Positions 31,456 through 40,875 of a stretch of 64,000 bases of DNA are shown here, piece by piece. Under the pieces are notes generated by a model. It saw only the letters and a program-made list of their open reading frames with translations. It made no database searches and had not been told where the DNA came from. This stretch comes from Caldicellulosiruptor acetigenus. Lineage in GTDB: Bacteria; Bacillota; Thermoanaerobacteria; Caldicellulosiruptorales; Caldicellulosiruptoraceae. The stretch lies in assembly GCF_026914305.1 (NCBI RefSeq), contig NZ_CP113866.1, positions 1,119,501 through 1,183,500 of the forward strand, written 5' to 3'. Each line of letters starts with the position of its first letter. Position 1 is the stretch's first letter. The position numbers were made by a program, and so were the translations under genes.

Positions 31456-31552
31456 AGACTTTTTTGATTCTATATAAAGCTTGATAACGCTCATCTTGAG
31501 CGTTTCTGCAAAAGGCTAAAATATTTTTTATTATTGCGAGGGGGTAGCTAAA

Positions 31553-31756
31553 ATGAAATTTGGCATGAGAAAACCAAGTATAAGGAAAAGCATAGCTACC
31601 AGGACGAGTGTTAAGAGATTTATCAGGCACAGTTTGGGTTTAAAAGCACCACGTGGTTATGGCTGGGTGACTAATCCCAAGAAGTACGTGTACAACAAAA
31701 TATACAATAAAACAACTTTTAGCATATTTACTCTTTTGAAAAAGCTGTTTAAATGA
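31553..31756 (+). CDS. Small basic conserved protein, phage/ICE-type
   Basis: The 67-residue basic protein begins MKFGMRKPSIRKSIATRTS and has GLKAPRGYGWVTNPKKYVYN. This small protein pattern recurs in Firmicute genomes and mobile regions, but I know no function. GCGAGGGGG precedes the ATG. It ends 12 bases before the DUF4846 lipoprotein start, so the two were likely co-transcribed. Confidence 0.65.
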   Translation: MKFGMRKPSIRKSIATRTSVKRFIRHSLGLKAPRGYGWVTNPKKYVYNKIYNKTTFSIFTLLKKLFK

Positions 31757-31768
31757 GGAGCTGATTCA

Positions 31769-32311
31769 ATGCCTATGCTAAGGAAAATAATGCAGTTAGG
31801 GGCAGCAGCTGTCCTTATTTTTGCTTTAATGGTTGGATGCACATCTGAACAATCCCAATTGAATAAAAAAACTGAAATTGCAGAAAAACCAAAGTTAGAA
31901 AAGAAGAATGGTATTTCTTCCCTGCCAAATACACCAGAACAAAGTTACAAAGAAAGTCTCATAAATAGCCATGGCAAAACGATAGGCGAAGGAATAAAAG
32001 TACCAAAAGGGTATGAAAGAGTTGAAGTTCCAAGAGGATCTTTTGCTGAATACTTGAGGAATCTACCATTCAAGCCCCATGGCACAAAAGTGAGGTACTA
32101 TAATGGTGAAGAAAAACCAAACGACGTATATGTTGCAGTAATTGACATAGATGTTAGCACAAGAGATCTGCAGCAGTGTGCAGATGCTGTCATAAGGCTC
32201 TATTCAGAGTATCTTTATAAGAACAGGCAATATGATAAAATTCATTTTAACTTCACAAATGGGTTTAGAGCTGATTTTAAGAAATGGATGCAAGGCGATT
32301 TATGGAAATGA
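31769..32311 (+). pseudogene. DUF4846 lipoprotein, N-terminal part (gene interrupted)
   Basis: The frame has a lipoprotein signal (FALMVGC). The first part of a DUF4846 domain follows: AEYLRNLPFKPHG, DIDVSTRDLQQCADAVIRLY, FTNGFRADFKKWMQG. It stops at 32311, about 110 residues short of the family's usual length. The family C-terminus lies beyond the tnpB element at 33766-33903, and a stretch of about 80-90 residues is missing. The 90 bases between the stop and the IS do not encode it. DUF4846 proteins are extracytoplasmic and uncharacterised. Confidence 0.75.
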
Positions 32312-32503
32312 GTTTGACGAGTATTGGACGCAAGTAATTTATAAAAGAAAAGAAAAATTTTATAATCCAATCAGGCAAAACTATGGTCATATGGTGCTAG
32401 AAAATAATAAATGTATTTAACATATTAAAGTTTTTTAATAAAATATGTTTACTTCACTTTGTGGGTGATACAAATATGAAAGCAAAATTAGAAAGCGGGG
32501 TGT

Positions 32504-33700
32504 TTGAAGATAATAGTCAAGAGAGTGGAGAGAATACAAATAAATAGAAATCATGAATTGTGGAATTATTGTGATGAAACATGTTTTGCAGCAAAAAACT
32601 TATATAATTATTCTAACTACATTGTAAGACAGGAATTTATAAACAATGGCAGGTGGATAAGATATAGAGAACTTGATATAATGTTAAAAGAACATGAGGT
32701 TTATAAAAACTTGCCTGCCCAAACATCACAGCAAATCTTAAGACTTCTTGAAAGAAATTGGAAAGCATTTTTTAGATCTATAGAAGAATGGAATAAAGAT
32801 AAAAGTAAATTCTTAGGTAGGCCTAAATTGCCAAAGTATAAGAAAAAAGATGGCAGGAGTATAGCTGTATTTACTAATCAACAGTGCAAAATCAAAGATG
32901 GATATTTATCTTTTCCCAGAACAGATTTAAAGCTCAAAACAAGGGTGGAAAACAGATTAAAAGAAGTGAGAGTAATCCCAAAAGGAAGTGTTTATGTTAT
33001 TGAAATAGTTTATGAAAAAGAGATAGCTGAAACAAAAAAACCTTCAAAGAGGATAGCAGGTATAGATTTGGGACTTAATAACTTTGTAACTTTAGTAAAT
33101 AACATAGGCATAAAGCCTATTGTTATTAATGGCAAAGTTATTAAGTCGATAAACCAGTATTACAACAAGAAAAAGGCAGAATTGATGAGTTATGTAGGCA
33201 ACAGAGGCAGTAGCAGAAGGATAGAGAAGTTGACTTTAAAGAGAAATAACAAGATTAAGGATTACATGCACAAAGTAAGCCGTTTTGTAGTCAAATGGTG
33301 TAAAGAACACGAAATAGACACCCTTATAGTTGGTTATAATCCAAACTGGAAACAGGAGATAAAGTTAGGGAAGGTAAATAATCAAAATTTTGTGAGTATT
33401 CCTTATTATCAGTTCATAGAGATGCTCAAGTACAAATGCGAAGAAGAGGGAATTAATCTAATAATTACCGAAGAGAGCTATACAAGTGGATGCAGTTTTT
33501 TAGATGGAGAAGAAGTGGGCAAAGAAAATTATGATCCAAGTCGCAGGATAAGAAGAGGGCTATTTAGAAGCAACAAAGGAATATTAATAAATGCTGATGT
33601 AAACAGCGGATATAACATTATAAGAAAAGTATTCCCCGAAGCATTTGCGGAGGGGATAGAGGGTGTGGGGTTACACCCGGTTAGGCTGAATGTAGCCTAA
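32504..33700 (+). CDS. tnpB: RNA-guided nuclease TnpB, zinc-ribbon-less variant
   Basis: The 398-residue protein has the RuvC residues Asp188 (GIDLGLNNF), Glu324 (ITEESYTSG) and Asp365 (LINADVNSGYNI). The usual Cys4 zinc ribbon between the last two is absent: only Cys330 remains in SGCSFLDGEE. This belongs to the TnpB branch with ESYTSxxSFLD. TnpB uses an RNA from its own 3' end to cut DNA. The catalytic residues look intact. Start TTG 32504 after AAAGCGGGG. Confidence 0.88.
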   Translation: MKIIVKRVERIQINRNHELWNYCDETCFAAKNLYNYSNYIVRQEFINNGRWIRYRELDIMLKEHEVYKNLPAQTSQQILRLLERNWKAFFRSIEEWNKDKSKFLGRPKLPKYKKKDGRSIAVFTNQQCKIKDGYLSFPRTDLKLKTRVENRLKEVRVIPKGSVYVIEIVYEKEIAETKKPSKRIAGIDLGLNNFVTLVNNIGIKPIVINGKVIKSINQYYNKKKAELMSYVGNRGSSRRIEKLTLKRNNKIKDYMHKVSRFVVKWCKEHEIDTLIVGYNPNWKQEIKLGKVNNQNFVSIPYYQFIEMLKYKCEEEGINLIITEESYTSGCSFLDGEEVGKENYDPSRRIRRGLFRSNKGILINADVNSGYNIIRKVFPEAFAEGIEGVGLHPVRLNVA

Positions 33701-33765
33701 CAAAGAATAGTGTTTTAATAAAATTTTGAATGGTTTTTAATACTTTAAACACTATTCATAACCTG
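33624..33765 (+). ncRNA. Putative omega (guide) RNA scaffold and element right end
   Basis: This block overlaps the last TnpB codons and is repeated at 9247-9387 on the other strand at about 90 percent identity, despite one copy having lost the protein frame. It holds stems GGGTGT/ACACCC, TTAGGCT/AGCCTAA and AATAGTGTTT/AAACACTATT. Known TnpB guide RNAs map exactly here, with the guide supplied by the bases after the right end (from 33766). The RNA role is inferred from the family. Confidence 0.6.
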
Positions 33766-33903
33766 CCAGCCCAAGACATTCACATCTTAAAAAACCCAGC
33801 AAACGAAGATGGCAATCCCTGGTATTCAATAAACTTTGGTGATGTTTTAATAACACCAGAGTGGCAGTTTATAAAAGATCAGGTTTATAGGTTTGGGGAG
33901 TAG
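33766..33903 (+). pseudogene. DUF4846 lipoprotein, C-terminal remnant
   Basis: Directly after the IS right end the frame reads PAQDIHILKNPANEDGNPWY and then SINFGDVLITPEW, ending at 33903. This is the conserved C-terminus of DUF4846 proteins, whose N-terminus is at 31769. It has no start of its own. Confidence 0.75.
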
Positions 33904-33929
33904 AATTCACAACATATCAAAGAAAGTAT

Positions 33930-33957
33930 TTGTCATTTCCTGCAGGATTGATATAAT
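33930..33957 (+). promoter_or_regulatory. Promoter of the defence module
   Basis: TTGTCA (33930-33935) and TATAAT (33952-33957) are spaced by 16 bases, 130 bases before the DUF499 gene. It is the only good promoter I see ahead of the four-gene operon. Confidence 0.7.
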
Positions 33958-34088
33958 GAAATTAAAGAAAAATTTAAAATTATTAGTGAAGAAAAGCAAG
34001 GGGAAAATGGTCGTTAGAAAGAGTTTATTTACAACATAAATGCAGTAAATTATAAATAAAAACCAAAATTCACTGGAGGTAAACACCC

Positions 34089-37000
34089 ATGAAAACCCTT
34101 TTCGAACTTTGTAAACCCAGGGATGATGTGTTCACAACAAGAAGCTCAGAAGATGTGCAAGAGATTTCAGACCTTCTTTCTGACAAGATCAACCCAGAAA
34201 AGTTTTTTGAACAAACTTATATAACAAATGGTATGAAAAGACTATTTGATGTTGCTTTTAAAAGGTTTAAAGGTATTGACGATGAACAAGGCATGATTGT
34301 TTTAAGGCAAGCAATGGGTGGTGGCAAGACCCATAACATGATTGCCTTGGGTCTTTTGGCAAAATACCCAGAGCTCAGAAAAAAGGTTTTAGGTGATGAT
34401 TATCCATATATGTACACAGGTAGAATAAGACTTGCAGTATTTACTGGGCGGTGGACAAATTCTATTCCGTGGGTAGAGATTGCCAATCAACTGGGCAAGC
34501 AGGAGGTTTTGAATAAAGCCCTTCAGAACCATATGTTTGCACCGGGTGATAGAGAGTGGACTGAGCTTCTTGCAGGAGATCCGCTTTTGATATTGCTTGA
34601 TGAGCTTCCGCTATATCTTGAGTATGTCCAGAGTATCCCGGTTGGTGAGAGCAACTTTGGAAAGGTTGTTTCAATTGGGCTTTCGAATCTTTTCAATGCA
34701 ATCCAGAAAAAAGAGCTTTCAAACGTAATGGTGGTTGTGGCAGACCTTCAAGCAGCGTATGAGCAAGGAGGGAAGCTTTTACAAAGTGCTTTAGCGACTG
34801 AGCTTGACAAAGAAGCAACCCGTGTTGCCTCTTCTATCCAGCCGGTTGATATGGTCACAAATGATGTATACTGTATTTTGAGAAAAAGATTTTTTGAAGA
34901 GTATCCTCAAGACCCTGAAAATGATCCAGATGTAGAAGAGATTGCAAAAGCCTACAAAGAGGTTATTGAAGAAGGCAACAAAAAAGGGCAGACCACAGTT
35001 GAGCCTGAGAGAATTTACACAGAGATAAAAAGAACATACCCATTTCACCCAGCAATAATGGAGCTTGTTAGCAGGTTCAGAGAAAATGTCAATTTCCAGC
35101 AAACACGAGGACTTATTCGTCTTATGAGGCACTACATAAGATATCTTTACAGTGAAGATGGGAAACTTGCAAAGCAGAAGTATCTCATTGAACCGTATGA
35201 CTTTGACCTAAGCGATTACAATACACGCGAAGAGATTACAAACATAAAACAGAGTTTAGAAAATGCTGTCATGCATGATGTTTATTCAACAGCTCACATT
35301 ACAACTGCGAAGGCTATTGACCAAAAATACAATACGAACTTAGCAAGTGAAGTTGCAAAACTGATTTTGCTGTCTTCGCTGTCTGAAATTACAAAATCTC
35401 CATTAGGTCTTACAACAAGTGAGCTTTTTGCATATATGAGCTCTCCAAACAAAGATTTAAGCAGTCTTGCGAACATAATTGAAGAATTTAAGCAAAATTC
35501 ATTGCACACAAGAATAGATGCAAATGATAGAATATATCTCACACCAATGGAAAATGTAATTGCGCGTATAAGAAAGTTCAAAAGCATGTATACCTTAGAT
35601 GAAGCAGAGGCAGTGTTAGAGAGGCTTCTTTATGAGTATTTCTCACCGAGGAACCTAAACTGCTATCAAAAGGTGTACCAGAAAATCATCGCTTTACCAA
35701 ATGACATATCCAAAATCAATGTGGATATGAATAGTGTAATATTGGTAATTTCAAAGCCTTATGACTCAAAAGGTTCTCTTAACCCTACGCTGATTGGTTT
35801 TTGGCAAAATCAAACTTACAAAAATAGACTTCTCTTTTTGACAGGCTCTACCACTATGTATAATGCACTTTTGGAAAAGATAAGAGAGTACATGTGTTGG
35901 GAAAACGTGCTAAGTGAGCTCAGAAAAGAAGGTGTACCAGAGACAGACACAGAGTATCAACGTGCAGAAAATGAGCAGAGTAAGATGAGAAATTCAGTTT
36001 TATCAGCATTAAGAGAGACTTTCAACAAGATTTACTATCCACAAAGGCCATATACCAAGCAGACTGCTGAACTTATCCCTGAGGATTTAAAATATCTGCC
36101 AGCAGGTGAAAATAGTGATTCTCAAGGTACAAAAGGGTTAGATGGAGTTAGGGCTCTTCTTGGCAACAACCGAGATGGAGAGATTGTCATACAAAAAGTC
36201 CTACTTGGGAAAAAATACATAGAAGTAAATGACATTGACGAGTTTCGCGAAAAGGTAGAAAATCTTTTGTTCACAAGAGAATCAATGAGCTGGAACGAGA
36301 TTATTGAAAGAGCAGCGCGGGATGCAAGGTGGTTCTGGCATCCGCCAGAAGCTCTTGAAAACTTAAAGCGCGAGATGCTTTCAAAAGGCTTGTGGAAAGA
36401 AAGTGCAGGGCTTGTTTTAAGAGGTGAGGCAGCAAAAGACAAAACAACAGTAAAGGTCAATTTTCTGTCTGCTGACTTTGACACAGGTGAAGTAGTTTTA
36501 AAACTCATTCCAATGTTTGGTGATGTTGTACACTATGAAGAAGGTGATAAGGAAGTAACCGAAAACTCACCGGTTGTGCCAAATGTCAATGAGTTCAGGA
36601 CAAAAGCTGCTAAAGTTAATTTTCTTTGCATCGATTCCACAGGGTATCATCCAAAAGGTGATGTCGTAAAATACGTGTGCCCGATTTTAATTGATGACAA
36701 TGTGAGGTTTACTGACCAAGAAGGGAGAGCTCATATAAAAGTACGAACAGCACCACAGGCTACTGTAAAATATACAACTGATGGTACAAACCCGCGCTAT
36801 GATGGGAAAATTGCTGAAAATGGTGATATTGTAATTCCGGATGATGCAAAGGTTATTATTGTAGTTGCAGAAAAAGATGGCGTTTTTTCAGAGACAAAGA
36901 ATATTCCTGTGAAAAGAGATGTTACAGGAAATATATTAATTAAGCAAATTGAACTTGATTATACAAAACATGTAAGATTAAAACTTTTAAATAAGAAGAA

Positions 37001-37331
37001 AATTCTAATTTACGGTTTAGAAGAACTTAAAAGAGAGATTGAACTTTTAAAAAATTGCAATGGGAAACTTGTTAGCTACTCTCTTGACGTATATAAAGAT
37101 GATGACAACTATATTGTGCTAACCTGCAAAAAACCACAAGGCACAGACCCTGAAGAAGTGTTTGCGCTTATTGAAAAAGTTAAGTCTGATTTTTATAACG
37201 AAGGTATTCAAAATGTAATAGGAGTTATTACAGAGCTCTTATTTGAAGAAGCAAAAGATTTTGAAGAATGGGCAAAACAGAAAGGGAAAGCTCTGCAGGA
37301 CTTCAAGGAGGCAATAACACAGGATGAGTAA
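34089..37331 (+). CDS. DUF499 AAA+ ATPase of a candidate anti-phage module
   Basis: The 1080-residue protein has Walker A QAMGGGKTH (74-82), Walker B LLILLDELPLY (about 165) and the DUF499/COG1483 body. These are large ATPases related to PglY/BrxC of PGL and BREX. Near residue 895 is an insert reading VKYTTDGTNPRYDGK, a pattern of CHB_HEX C-terminal beta domains that may bind a partner or substrate. CTGGAGGT precedes the ATG. It overlaps the DUF3780 gene by eight bases and opens the operon with DUF1156 and the PLD-helicase. Confidence 0.88.
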   Translation: MKTLFELCKPRDDVFTTRSSEDVQEISDLLSDKINPEKFFEQTYITNGMKRLFDVAFKRFKGIDDEQGMIVLRQAMGGGKTHNMIALGLLAKYPELRKKVLGDDYPYMYTGRIRLAVFTGRWTNSIPWVEIANQLGKQEVLNKALQNHMFAPGDREWTELLAGDPLLILLDELPLYLEYVQSIPVGESNFGKVVSIGLSNLFNAIQKKELSNVMVVVADLQAAYEQGGKLLQSALATELDKEATRVASSIQPVDMVTNDVYCILRKRFFEEYPQDPENDPDVEEIAKAYKEVIEEGNKKGQTTVEPERIYTEIKRTYPFHPAIMELVSRFRENVNFQQTRGLIRLMRHYIRYLYSEDGKLAKQKYLIEPYDFDLSDYNTREEITNIKQSLENAVMHDVYSTAHITTAKAIDQKYNTNLASEVAKLILLSSLSEITKSPLGLTTSELFAYMSSPNKDLSSLANIIEEFKQNSLHTRIDANDRIYLTPMENVIARIRKFKSMYTLDEAEAVLERLLYEYFSPRNLNCYQKVYQKIIALPNDISKINVDMNSVILVISKPYDSKGSLNPTLIGFWQNQTYKNRLLFLTGSTTMYNALLEKIREYMCWENVLSELRKEGVPETDTEYQRAENEQSKMRNSVLSALRETFNKIYYPQRPYTKQTAELIPEDLKYLPAGENSDSQGTKGLDGVRALLGNNRDGEIVIQKVLLGKKYIEVNDIDEFREKVENLLFTRESMSWNEIIERAARDARWFWHPPEALENLKREMLSKGLWKESAGLVLRGEAAKDKTTVKVNFLSADFDTGEVVLKLIPMFGDVVHYEEGDKEVTENSPVVPNVNEFRTKAAKVNFLCIDSTGYHPKGDVVKYVCPILIDDNVRFTDQEGRAHIKVRTAPQATVKYTTDGTNPRYDGKIAENGDIVIPDDAKVIIVVAEKDGVFSETKNIPVKRDVTGNILIKQIELDYTKHVRLKLLNKKKILIYGLEELKREIELLKNCNGKLVSYSLDVYKDDDNYIVLTCKKPQGTDPEEVFALIEKVKSDFYNEGIQNVIGVITELLFEEAKDFEEWAKQKGKALQDFKEAITQDE

Positions 37332-37926
37332 ATCAAAAAAGAAAAATGCTGTAGCATCAGTTGGCTTTGGCTATGTACCAGAGGAGACGCAGCATCACTT
37401 TATGGTAGTTATTCCTCAAGGGAAAAATGAAAAAGTATTGGTATACGAAAGATTTATCTGGGATAAAGACAAAGATATACAAGATATTAATGAGGGCAGC
37501 CCTCTTCGCAACCAACTCAAAGTAGCTGTTCCTAAATGGTTGTGGCAGAGGGTTGCACCGTATGTTGCACAGGAGTTCAATTTCAGGCTTGAAAAGGAGG
37601 GTTTTAAGAAATCTAAGTGGAAGGTTGGGCAAAACCCCGTTCACAGGCTTTTGGGAAAAGAACTTGTGGTTTTGCTTTGGGCACTGGAAGATTGCACCGA
37701 TGATTCGCAGGTGCCTGTTGCGATTGTCAACTGGCAAGGTTTGCGACCTGAAGAGAGATGGTGGTTGTACGGAGTTACAAATGCTGCAACAGGCAAGGTA
37801 AATGACAGAAAAGGCTGGAGAATGGCACTAAAATATGCCTTGCTTGATAATCCAGTAAGTCAAAAGCAGATTGAACAGCTTGACTTTGAAAGTATCAAAG
37901 GACAAACAGTTATATATGAAGAATAA
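37324..37926 (+). CDS. DUF3780 protein of the anti-phage module
   Basis: The 200-residue soluble protein begins SKSKKKNAVASVGFGYVPEE and has LLGKELVVLLWALEDC and LRPEERWWLYGVTNAA. I recognise it as DUF3780, found with DUF499 and DUF1156 genes; its function is unknown. No catalytic motif is visible. Its SD CAAGGAGG and start lie inside the end of the DUF499 gene, so the two are translationally coupled and probably needed in fixed ratio. Confidence 0.82.
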   Translation: MSKSKKKNAVASVGFGYVPEETQHHFMVVIPQGKNEKVLVYERFIWDKDKDIQDINEGSPLRNQLKVAVPKWLWQRVAPYVAQEFNFRLEKEGFKKSKWKVGQNPVHRLLGKELVVLLWALEDCTDDSQVPVAIVNWQGLRPEERWWLYGVTNAATGKVNDRKGWRMALKYALLDNPVSQKQIEQLDFESIKGQTVIYEE

Positions 37927-37965
37927 TACTGACAAAAAATTTTTGACTTAAGGAGATGGAAAAAG

Positions 37966-40863
37966 ATGGAGAAATCTTTAATAGAGGTTCAATTTCCAGT
38001 TTCAAAACTTTCAAAGGAGGCATTTAAAGAGCGAAAAGCAGGTGCAGGGCAGACATTAACAGGTCTTGGAAAATGGTGGGGCAGAAAACCTCTTGTGCTT
38101 GTGCGCGCACTACTTTTGGGGCTTCTTTTGCCTGCAACAGATGACCCCAAAAAAGATATGAAAATTTTTCTTAAGCTTATGACTATGGATGAAGAGGGAT
38201 TGAAGCTAAGAAGAAAAAGCAGCATATCAGCAAAGGATGCTTATGAGTTTGCAACAGAAGAAGAAAAGGCAAAATATTTTGATGTTGCAGATGAGGGGAA
38301 AATAAGCTACAAAAAAGATTTAAAAAAAGCTGAGAGGGAAGAATTTCAAGAAAGAATATTTAAAAGGATGCCATATGAACAGAAGCTAAGATATTGCAAG
38401 CGTCCCGAAGAGGTAGAAAATCTACCCAAAAGCGCTTGGGATGAGATAAATGAGCATCTTGGAACAAACGCATATTCATATCAAGCCCTTGTTGAAGAGC
38501 TTGGCAAAAAAAGATTTGGGCAGATTCCAACAGTTGGAGATTGTTTTTGCGGTGGAGGGAGTATTCCATTTGAAGCAGCAAGGCTTGGGTTTGGTGTTTT
38601 TGCATCAGACCTAAATCCAATTGCAATGCTTCTTACATGGGCAGCTTTGAATCTTTTGAGTCTGCCCGAAGATGAGATTGAAAAGCTAAAAGATTTTCAA
38701 AAAAGAGTATTTGAGCAGGCAGACAAGATTGTAACGGAATGGGGGATTGAGCACAACTCAAAAGGGCATAGAGCAAATGCATATTTATACTGCACAGAAA
38801 CAATTTGCCCTGAGTGTGGGTTCAAAGTACCTCTTATACCCTCTTTAGTAATTGGCAAAAATTCTAAGACCATTGCAGTATTGCACGAAAACCCAGCTAA
38901 AAAAGGGTTTGATATAGAAATCAAAATGAATGTCAGCCAATCAGAGCTCGAACAAGCAGCCAAAAATGGGACTGTAAAGGATGGTTATCTAATTTGTCCA
39001 CATTGTAAAATGGAGACAAGTATTTCGTCAATTAGGGGAGATAAGGTTGATGAAAGTGGCAAAACAATTTGGGGACTAAGACGCTGGGAAAAACATGAAT
39101 TTATACCAAGAGAAGATGATGTTTTTCAAGAAAGATTGTACTGCATAAGATATGAGGATGAAAAAGGGCAAAGATACTACAAAGCCCCGGATGATGAGGA
39201 TTTGGAAAGGGAAAAGAAAGTTATAGATCTTTTGAAAGAAAGATTTGATGAGTGGCAGCAAAAAGGTTATATTCCAAGTGATATGATTGAAGAAGGTGAA
39301 GAAACAAGCAGATTGTACAGAGAAAGAGGTTGGGCATATTGGCACCAGCTTTTCAATCCACGACAGTTACTTTTACATGGGCTTTTGATGGAGCTGATTG
39401 ACAAAGAAGCAAAGACAAAAGAGGAGAAGATTGTGGGGTTGTTGGGGGTAAATAGGTGCTGTAATTGGAATTCTAAACTTTCAAGATGGATTAGAAAGAA
39501 CGAACAAGTGATAGATACCTTTTATAATCAGGCTTTAAATACGCTTTATGATTATTCAACTATGTCATTTCTATACTTAAAGGGGCATATTATTATTGGA
39601 CTTAACAATCTTTTTGATACTACTGAAAATAAAGTTTTTATGATGTTATCCGATGCCCGCGATATAAATCTACCTTGCCACATTTGGATAACAGATCCAC
39701 CTTATGCTGATGCTATAAACTACCATGAGCTGTCAGAGTTCTTCTTAGCATGGGATAAGAAGTTTTTGAAAGAGGTTTTTCCAGAGTGGTATACAGACAG
39801 TAAAAGAGCATTGGCAGTTAGAGGTGAAGCACAGCAGTTCAAAGAAACTTTTACAGGAATTTTAAGAAACATTGTGTCAAGTATGCCTGAAAATGGCTAT
39901 TTTGTTCTAATGTTTACTCATCAAGACTCACAAGTTTTTGCAGACCTAACAGAGATTTTGCTTGAATCTGGGCTTTTGTCTGTCAATGCATGGAGCGTTG
40001 CAACAGAGAGAGAGGACAATATGTCAGAGGGCAATTTTGTACAGTCAACTGTGTGTGTTGTCTTAAAAAAGATTGATAGAACTCAGCTTGAGCCTGTATT
40101 TATTGAGGAGTTATATCCTTTTGGCAAAGAAGAGGTTGAGAGGCAGATAAAGCTGATGTACGAGCTTGACAAGGATGAGGCAGAACCTAATTTTAGTCCA
40201 ACAGATTTGGAACTATCAGGCTACTATGCAGCACTGCGCGTTTTGACATCCTGCAATCTTAAAGCTACAAATCAAAAGATTAAAGAGTTTTTGGATTCTA
40301 TGCGCGAATATGCAAGCAGCTACATAGTACCAGAAGGTTTGAAATACCTTGGGTTTGATCAAGATACCATTTATGAGATTTGGCGCAAGATGGAAAGCTA
40401 TGAGAAGTTTTATATAAGAGGCATAGAGTTTGAAATAAGAGGCGAAAAAAGAATAGGTGCATATCAAGATGCTGCAAGGAGTCTTGGTGTTGCTGATTAT
40501 GATGAACTTTTTGCAGTCAAGAAATCAAATTCGGCAAGACTTAAGACAGCAAGCGAGCTTGGTCAAGATTTGGTTGATACAAAACATGCATTTAGCACAA
40601 CAATCTTGCGCTTGTGTCTTTTGGCTATAAATAGTGCAATAAAAAAGGACCAGGAAATAAATGACACTGCCGAGGCAGTTGCTCTTTCACATGAGATGTT
40701 AAAAACCAAACTTGGCACAAAGTACTGGAACAACAAAAGCAAGATAGAAATAATATTTAGATATCTTGCGAAGCTTGAAGAAATAAGCGGAATGGAGCAT
40801 TGGCAAGACGACTCAAAAATAGCGTCATATCTTGCTGAGCGTGTGGCAAACGATAGGTTGTAA
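37966..40863 (+). CDS. DUF1156 DNA methyltransferase of the anti-phage module
   Basis: The 965-residue protein opens with the DUF1156 segment GLGKWWGRKPLVLVRALLLG. SAM motif I GDCFCGGGSIPFEAA is near 191, two CxxC pairs (CPECGF, CPHCKM) form a zinc-ribbon insert, and the amino-methylase catalytic motif DPPYADAINY is near 575. A helical C-terminal third follows. It should methylate exocyclic amino groups (N6-A or N4-C) to mark host DNA. AAGGAG precedes the ATG. No matching nuclease is fused; the restriction function may lie in the ATPase and PLD-helicase. Confidence 0.88.
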   Translation: MEKSLIEVQFPVSKLSKEAFKERKAGAGQTLTGLGKWWGRKPLVLVRALLLGLLLPATDDPKKDMKIFLKLMTMDEEGLKLRRKSSISAKDAYEFATEEEKAKYFDVADEGKISYKKDLKKAEREEFQERIFKRMPYEQKLRYCKRPEEVENLPKSAWDEINEHLGTNAYSYQALVEELGKKRFGQIPTVGDCFCGGGSIPFEAARLGFGVFASDLNPIAMLLTWAALNLLSLPEDEIEKLKDFQKRVFEQADKIVTEWGIEHNSKGHRANAYLYCTETICPECGFKVPLIPSLVIGKNSKTIAVLHENPAKKGFDIEIKMNVSQSELEQAAKNGTVKDGYLICPHCKMETSISSIRGDKVDESGKTIWGLRRWEKHEFIPREDDVFQERLYCIRYEDEKGQRYYKAPDDEDLEREKKVIDLLKERFDEWQQKGYIPSDMIEEGEETSRLYRERGWAYWHQLFNPRQLLLHGLLMELIDKEAKTKEEKIVGLLGVNRCCNWNSKLSRWIRKNEQVIDTFYNQALNTLYDYSTMSFLYLKGHIIIGLNNLFDTTENKVFMMLSDARDINLPCHIWITDPPYADAINYHELSEFFLAWDKKFLKEVFPEWYTDSKRALAVRGEAQQFKETFTGILRNIVSSMPENGYFVLMFTHQDSQVFADLTEILLESGLLSVNAWSVATEREDNMSEGNFVQSTVCVVLKKIDRTQLEPVFIEELYPFGKEEVERQIKLMYELDKDEAEPNFSPTDLELSGYYAALRVLTSCNLKATNQKIKEFLDSMREYASSYIVPEGLKYLGFDQDTIYEIWRKMESYEKFYIRGIEFEIRGEKRIGAYQDAARSLGVADYDELFAVKKSNSARLKTASELGQDLVDTKHAFSTTILRLCLLAINSAIKKDQEINDTAEAVALSHEMLKTKLGTKYWNNKSKIEIIFRYLAKLEEISGMEHWQDDSKIASYLAERVANDRL

Positions 40864-40875
40864 ATTTTAAGTAAG

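Larger units (their letters stand above)
32400..33765 (+). mobile_element. tnpB-only IS200/IS605-type element (IS1341-like)
   Basis: The left side has a subterminal hairpin AACATATT/AATATGTT (32419-32449). The right side has the hairpin AATAGTGTTT/AAACACTATT and ends ...ATAACCTG at 33765. Imperfect subterminal palindromes, no terminal inverted repeats and no target duplication are the marks of this family. No tnpA is near, so it depends on a Y1 transposase elsewhere. The left boundary is approximate. The right boundary is supported by the copy at 9247 and by the DUF4846 frame resuming at 33766. Confidence 0.75.

Noticed and set aside
32232-32420. 62-codon frame after the DUF4846 fragment
   Set aside because: Starts inside the lipoprotein frame without SD and runs into the IS left end; no similarity recognised.
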